Assembly: GCA_937874185.1 (NCBI GenBank)
Contig: CALNAK010000027.1
Span: forward strand, 1-9,101
Origin: an uncultured Lactobacillus sp.
Lineage (GTDB): Bacteria > Bacillota > Bacilli > Lactobacillales > Lactobacillaceae
Reading direction: 5' to 3'
DNA length: 9,101 nucleotides
Shown here: positions 8,086-9,101 of the stretch, in pieces
How positions within the stretch are numbered: the first letter of the stretch is position 1
Layout of the letters: each line of letters starts with the position of its first letter
Translations under genes and position numbers: made by a program
Notes under the pieces: model-generated
Told to the model about the DNA's origin: nothing
Databases searched by the model: none
The model's input: only the letters and a program-made list of their open reading frames with translations

Positions 8086-8949
8086 ATGAAAAAAGCTGTT
8101 TTTTACACATACAGTGGCCAATACGAATGGCTAGTTGCAGTATCAATACAATCCATTATTGAACACTACACTTCTGAGCAATCACTTGATATTTTAGTTT
8201 TTACGGACAAGACATTTAATAAGCAACAAGCAAATATAAGAGAGTTACCTATTTTAAATCACAAACCACAAATTAAAATTTCATTTTGGCGTTTCCCCTC
8301 ATGGATTGAGGATATTAAAAATAATGTGTCTGAACGTTTTCCGGCAGTAACCTTTTTGCGTTTAGGGATACCAATTGAATTTCAAGAGTTTGACACTATG
8401 TTATATTTGGATGCAGATACTCTGGTTTACACTGACATACATGAAGTGTTTAATCAATTGGGGGATGAGACGCTTGCCGGTGTTTTGGATATATTTCATT
8501 ATTTAAATAGTTCAGATGAAAGTATTTTAAAACGGTACAATGAAATATATAATATTCCTAATTCAGAAAAATACGTAAATTCAGGTGTATTAATATTTAA
8601 TAATAAACAATATTTAAAAAAATGGACAATTACTGACCTTGTAGATGATATTAATAAGAGTAATTTTGTGAATTTTCCAGATCAAGAATTAATCAATAAA
8701 AAGTTCAATCCAAATATTTTAATATTACCTCATGAGTATAATTATCAAGAAAACATTGAATTTTTAAATCATTGGCATGTTCCACAAAGTTATAAGGATA
8801 CGCTTCTTGCGGCAGCAAAAAAAGTTAAAATTAAGCATTTTTTACCGTTGCCTAAACCATCTGATCCTTTAATAGGTTATCGTGATCAATATGACGTTGA
8901 TTGGTGGGAAATTGCGTTATCTCTTAAAAAAATTTTACCAAAGCAATAA
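8086..8949 (+). CDS. Family 8 glycosyltransferase, probably extends the SRR adhesin glycan
   Basis: A 287-residue GT-A fold, metal-dependent retaining glycosyltransferase of family GT8. The start at MKKAVFYTYSG gives the usual first beta strand and nucleotide-binding loop. Motifs in order: FLRLGIP, the metal-binding DxD in YLDADTLVY (D109, D111), YVNSGVLIFN (163-172), PDQELIN (D199), and the C-terminal HFLPLPKP with the third metal ligand H251. The active site looks complete. No transmembrane segment or signal peptide is visible, so it should act in the cytosol with GtfA-GtfB. GT8 enzymes in SRR loci add glucose or galactose to the first GlcNAc; the sugar cannot be read from the sequence. The gene is 74 nt after the small membrane protein gene, so it may share the transcript or have its own weak promoter. 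A general cell-wall glycan role is possible. Confidence 0.85.
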   Translation: MKKAVFYTYSGQYEWLVAVSIQSIIEHYTSEQSLDILVFTDKTFNKQQANIRELPILNHKPQIKISFWRFPSWIEDIKNNVSERFPAVTFLRLGIPIEFQEFDTMLYLDADTLVYTDIHEVFNQLGDETLAGVLDIFHYLNSSDESILKRYNEIYNIPNSEKYVNSGVLIFNNKQYLKKWTITDLVDDINKSNFVNFPDQELINKKFNPNILILPHEYNYQENIEFLNHWHVPQSYKDTLLAAAKKVKIKHFLPLPKPSDPLIGYRDQYDVDWWEIALSLKKILPKQ

Positions 8950-9053
8950 GTCTAGCTAGTAAAGCGTCGTCAATTATTTATCTGGTTTTAATAATCACGT
9001 TGAACGAGTATTTCGGTACTGAAGTAGTTACGTCTACTGCGTCTCAATACAGA
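8950..9053. other. Unassigned sequence between the GT8 gene and the adapter
   Basis: About 104 bp with no supported gene. I see no convincing hairpin with T run to end the GT8 transcript. From about 8996 the base composition is less AT-rich than the region before. On the minus strand a frame is open from 9053 to a TAA at 8988-8990 (22 codons with the stop); it could be the end of a convergent gene but is too short to judge. Confidence 0.4.
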
Positions 9054-9101
9054 CTGTCTCTTATACACATCTGACGCTGCCGACGAATTAGACGGTGTAG
9101 A
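9054..9101. other. Illumina Nextera adapter contamination (not genomic)
   Basis: Positions 9054-9072 read CTGTCTCTTATACACATCT, the 19-bp Tn5 mosaic end used in Nextera libraries. It is followed by GACGCTGCCGACGA (9073-9086), the complement of the Nextera read-1 primer part, an 8-base index ATTAGACG (9087-9094), and GTGTAGA (9095-9101), the beginning of the complement of the P5 flow-cell sequence. The order mosaic end, read-1 primer, i5 index, P5 is exactly that of a library molecule read through its end. The index complement CGTCTAAT is, as I recall, Nextera XT index S510. These bases should be trimmed. Confidence 0.98.

Noticed and set aside
9024..9043. Short hairpin (AGTAG ... CTACT) near the right end as a terminator
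   Set aside because: The stem has only five base pairs and no T run follows it.
9054..9072. Tn5-type transposon inverted end
   Set aside because: The sequence is the engineered mosaic end and is followed by the Nextera primer, an index and P5 sequence, so it is a library adapter and not a natural mobile element.

Overview
The window looks like low-GC DNA from a Gram-positive member of the Lactobacillales, most likely Lactobacillaceae. This rests on AT-rich codon use, AGGAGG-like ribosome binding sites, and a tightly packed accessory Sec (SecA2/SecY2) locus of the kind lactobacilli and streptococci use to glycosylate and export serine-rich repeat (SRR) adhesins. I cannot name the species from the sequence.

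Layout, all on the + strand: asp2 (5' end cut off by the window edge), asp3, secA2, a 110-bp gap with an inverted repeat and a possible promoter, gtfA, gtfB, a small single-pass membrane protein in the position of streptococcal asp4, a family-8 glycosyltransferase, then about 100 bp of unassigned sequence. The last 48 bases (9054-9101) are not genomic. They are an Illumina Nextera (Tn5) sequencing adapter with its index, so the real sequence ends at about 9053, which is probably an assembly contig end.

Inferred joint function: GtfA (catalytic) and GtfB (non-catalytic substrate-binding partner) add N-acetylglucosamine to serine/threonine residues of an SRR adhesin in the cytosol. The GT8 enzyme probably extends the glycan. 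Asp2 (serine-hydrolase fold, reported O-acetyltransferase) and Asp3 act on or escort the glycosylated adhesin to the SecA2 motor for export through SecY2. The small membrane protein may be an extra channel subunit. The adhesin, SecY2 and Asp1 genes are not in the window. Asp1 and SecY2 are expected to the left; the adhesin could lie on either side.

The observation most worth following is that the C-terminal half of Asp3 resembles the alpha/beta-hydrolase domain of its neighbour Asp2 but lacks the catalytic serine, which suggests a decayed duplicate. The system itself is a known one.
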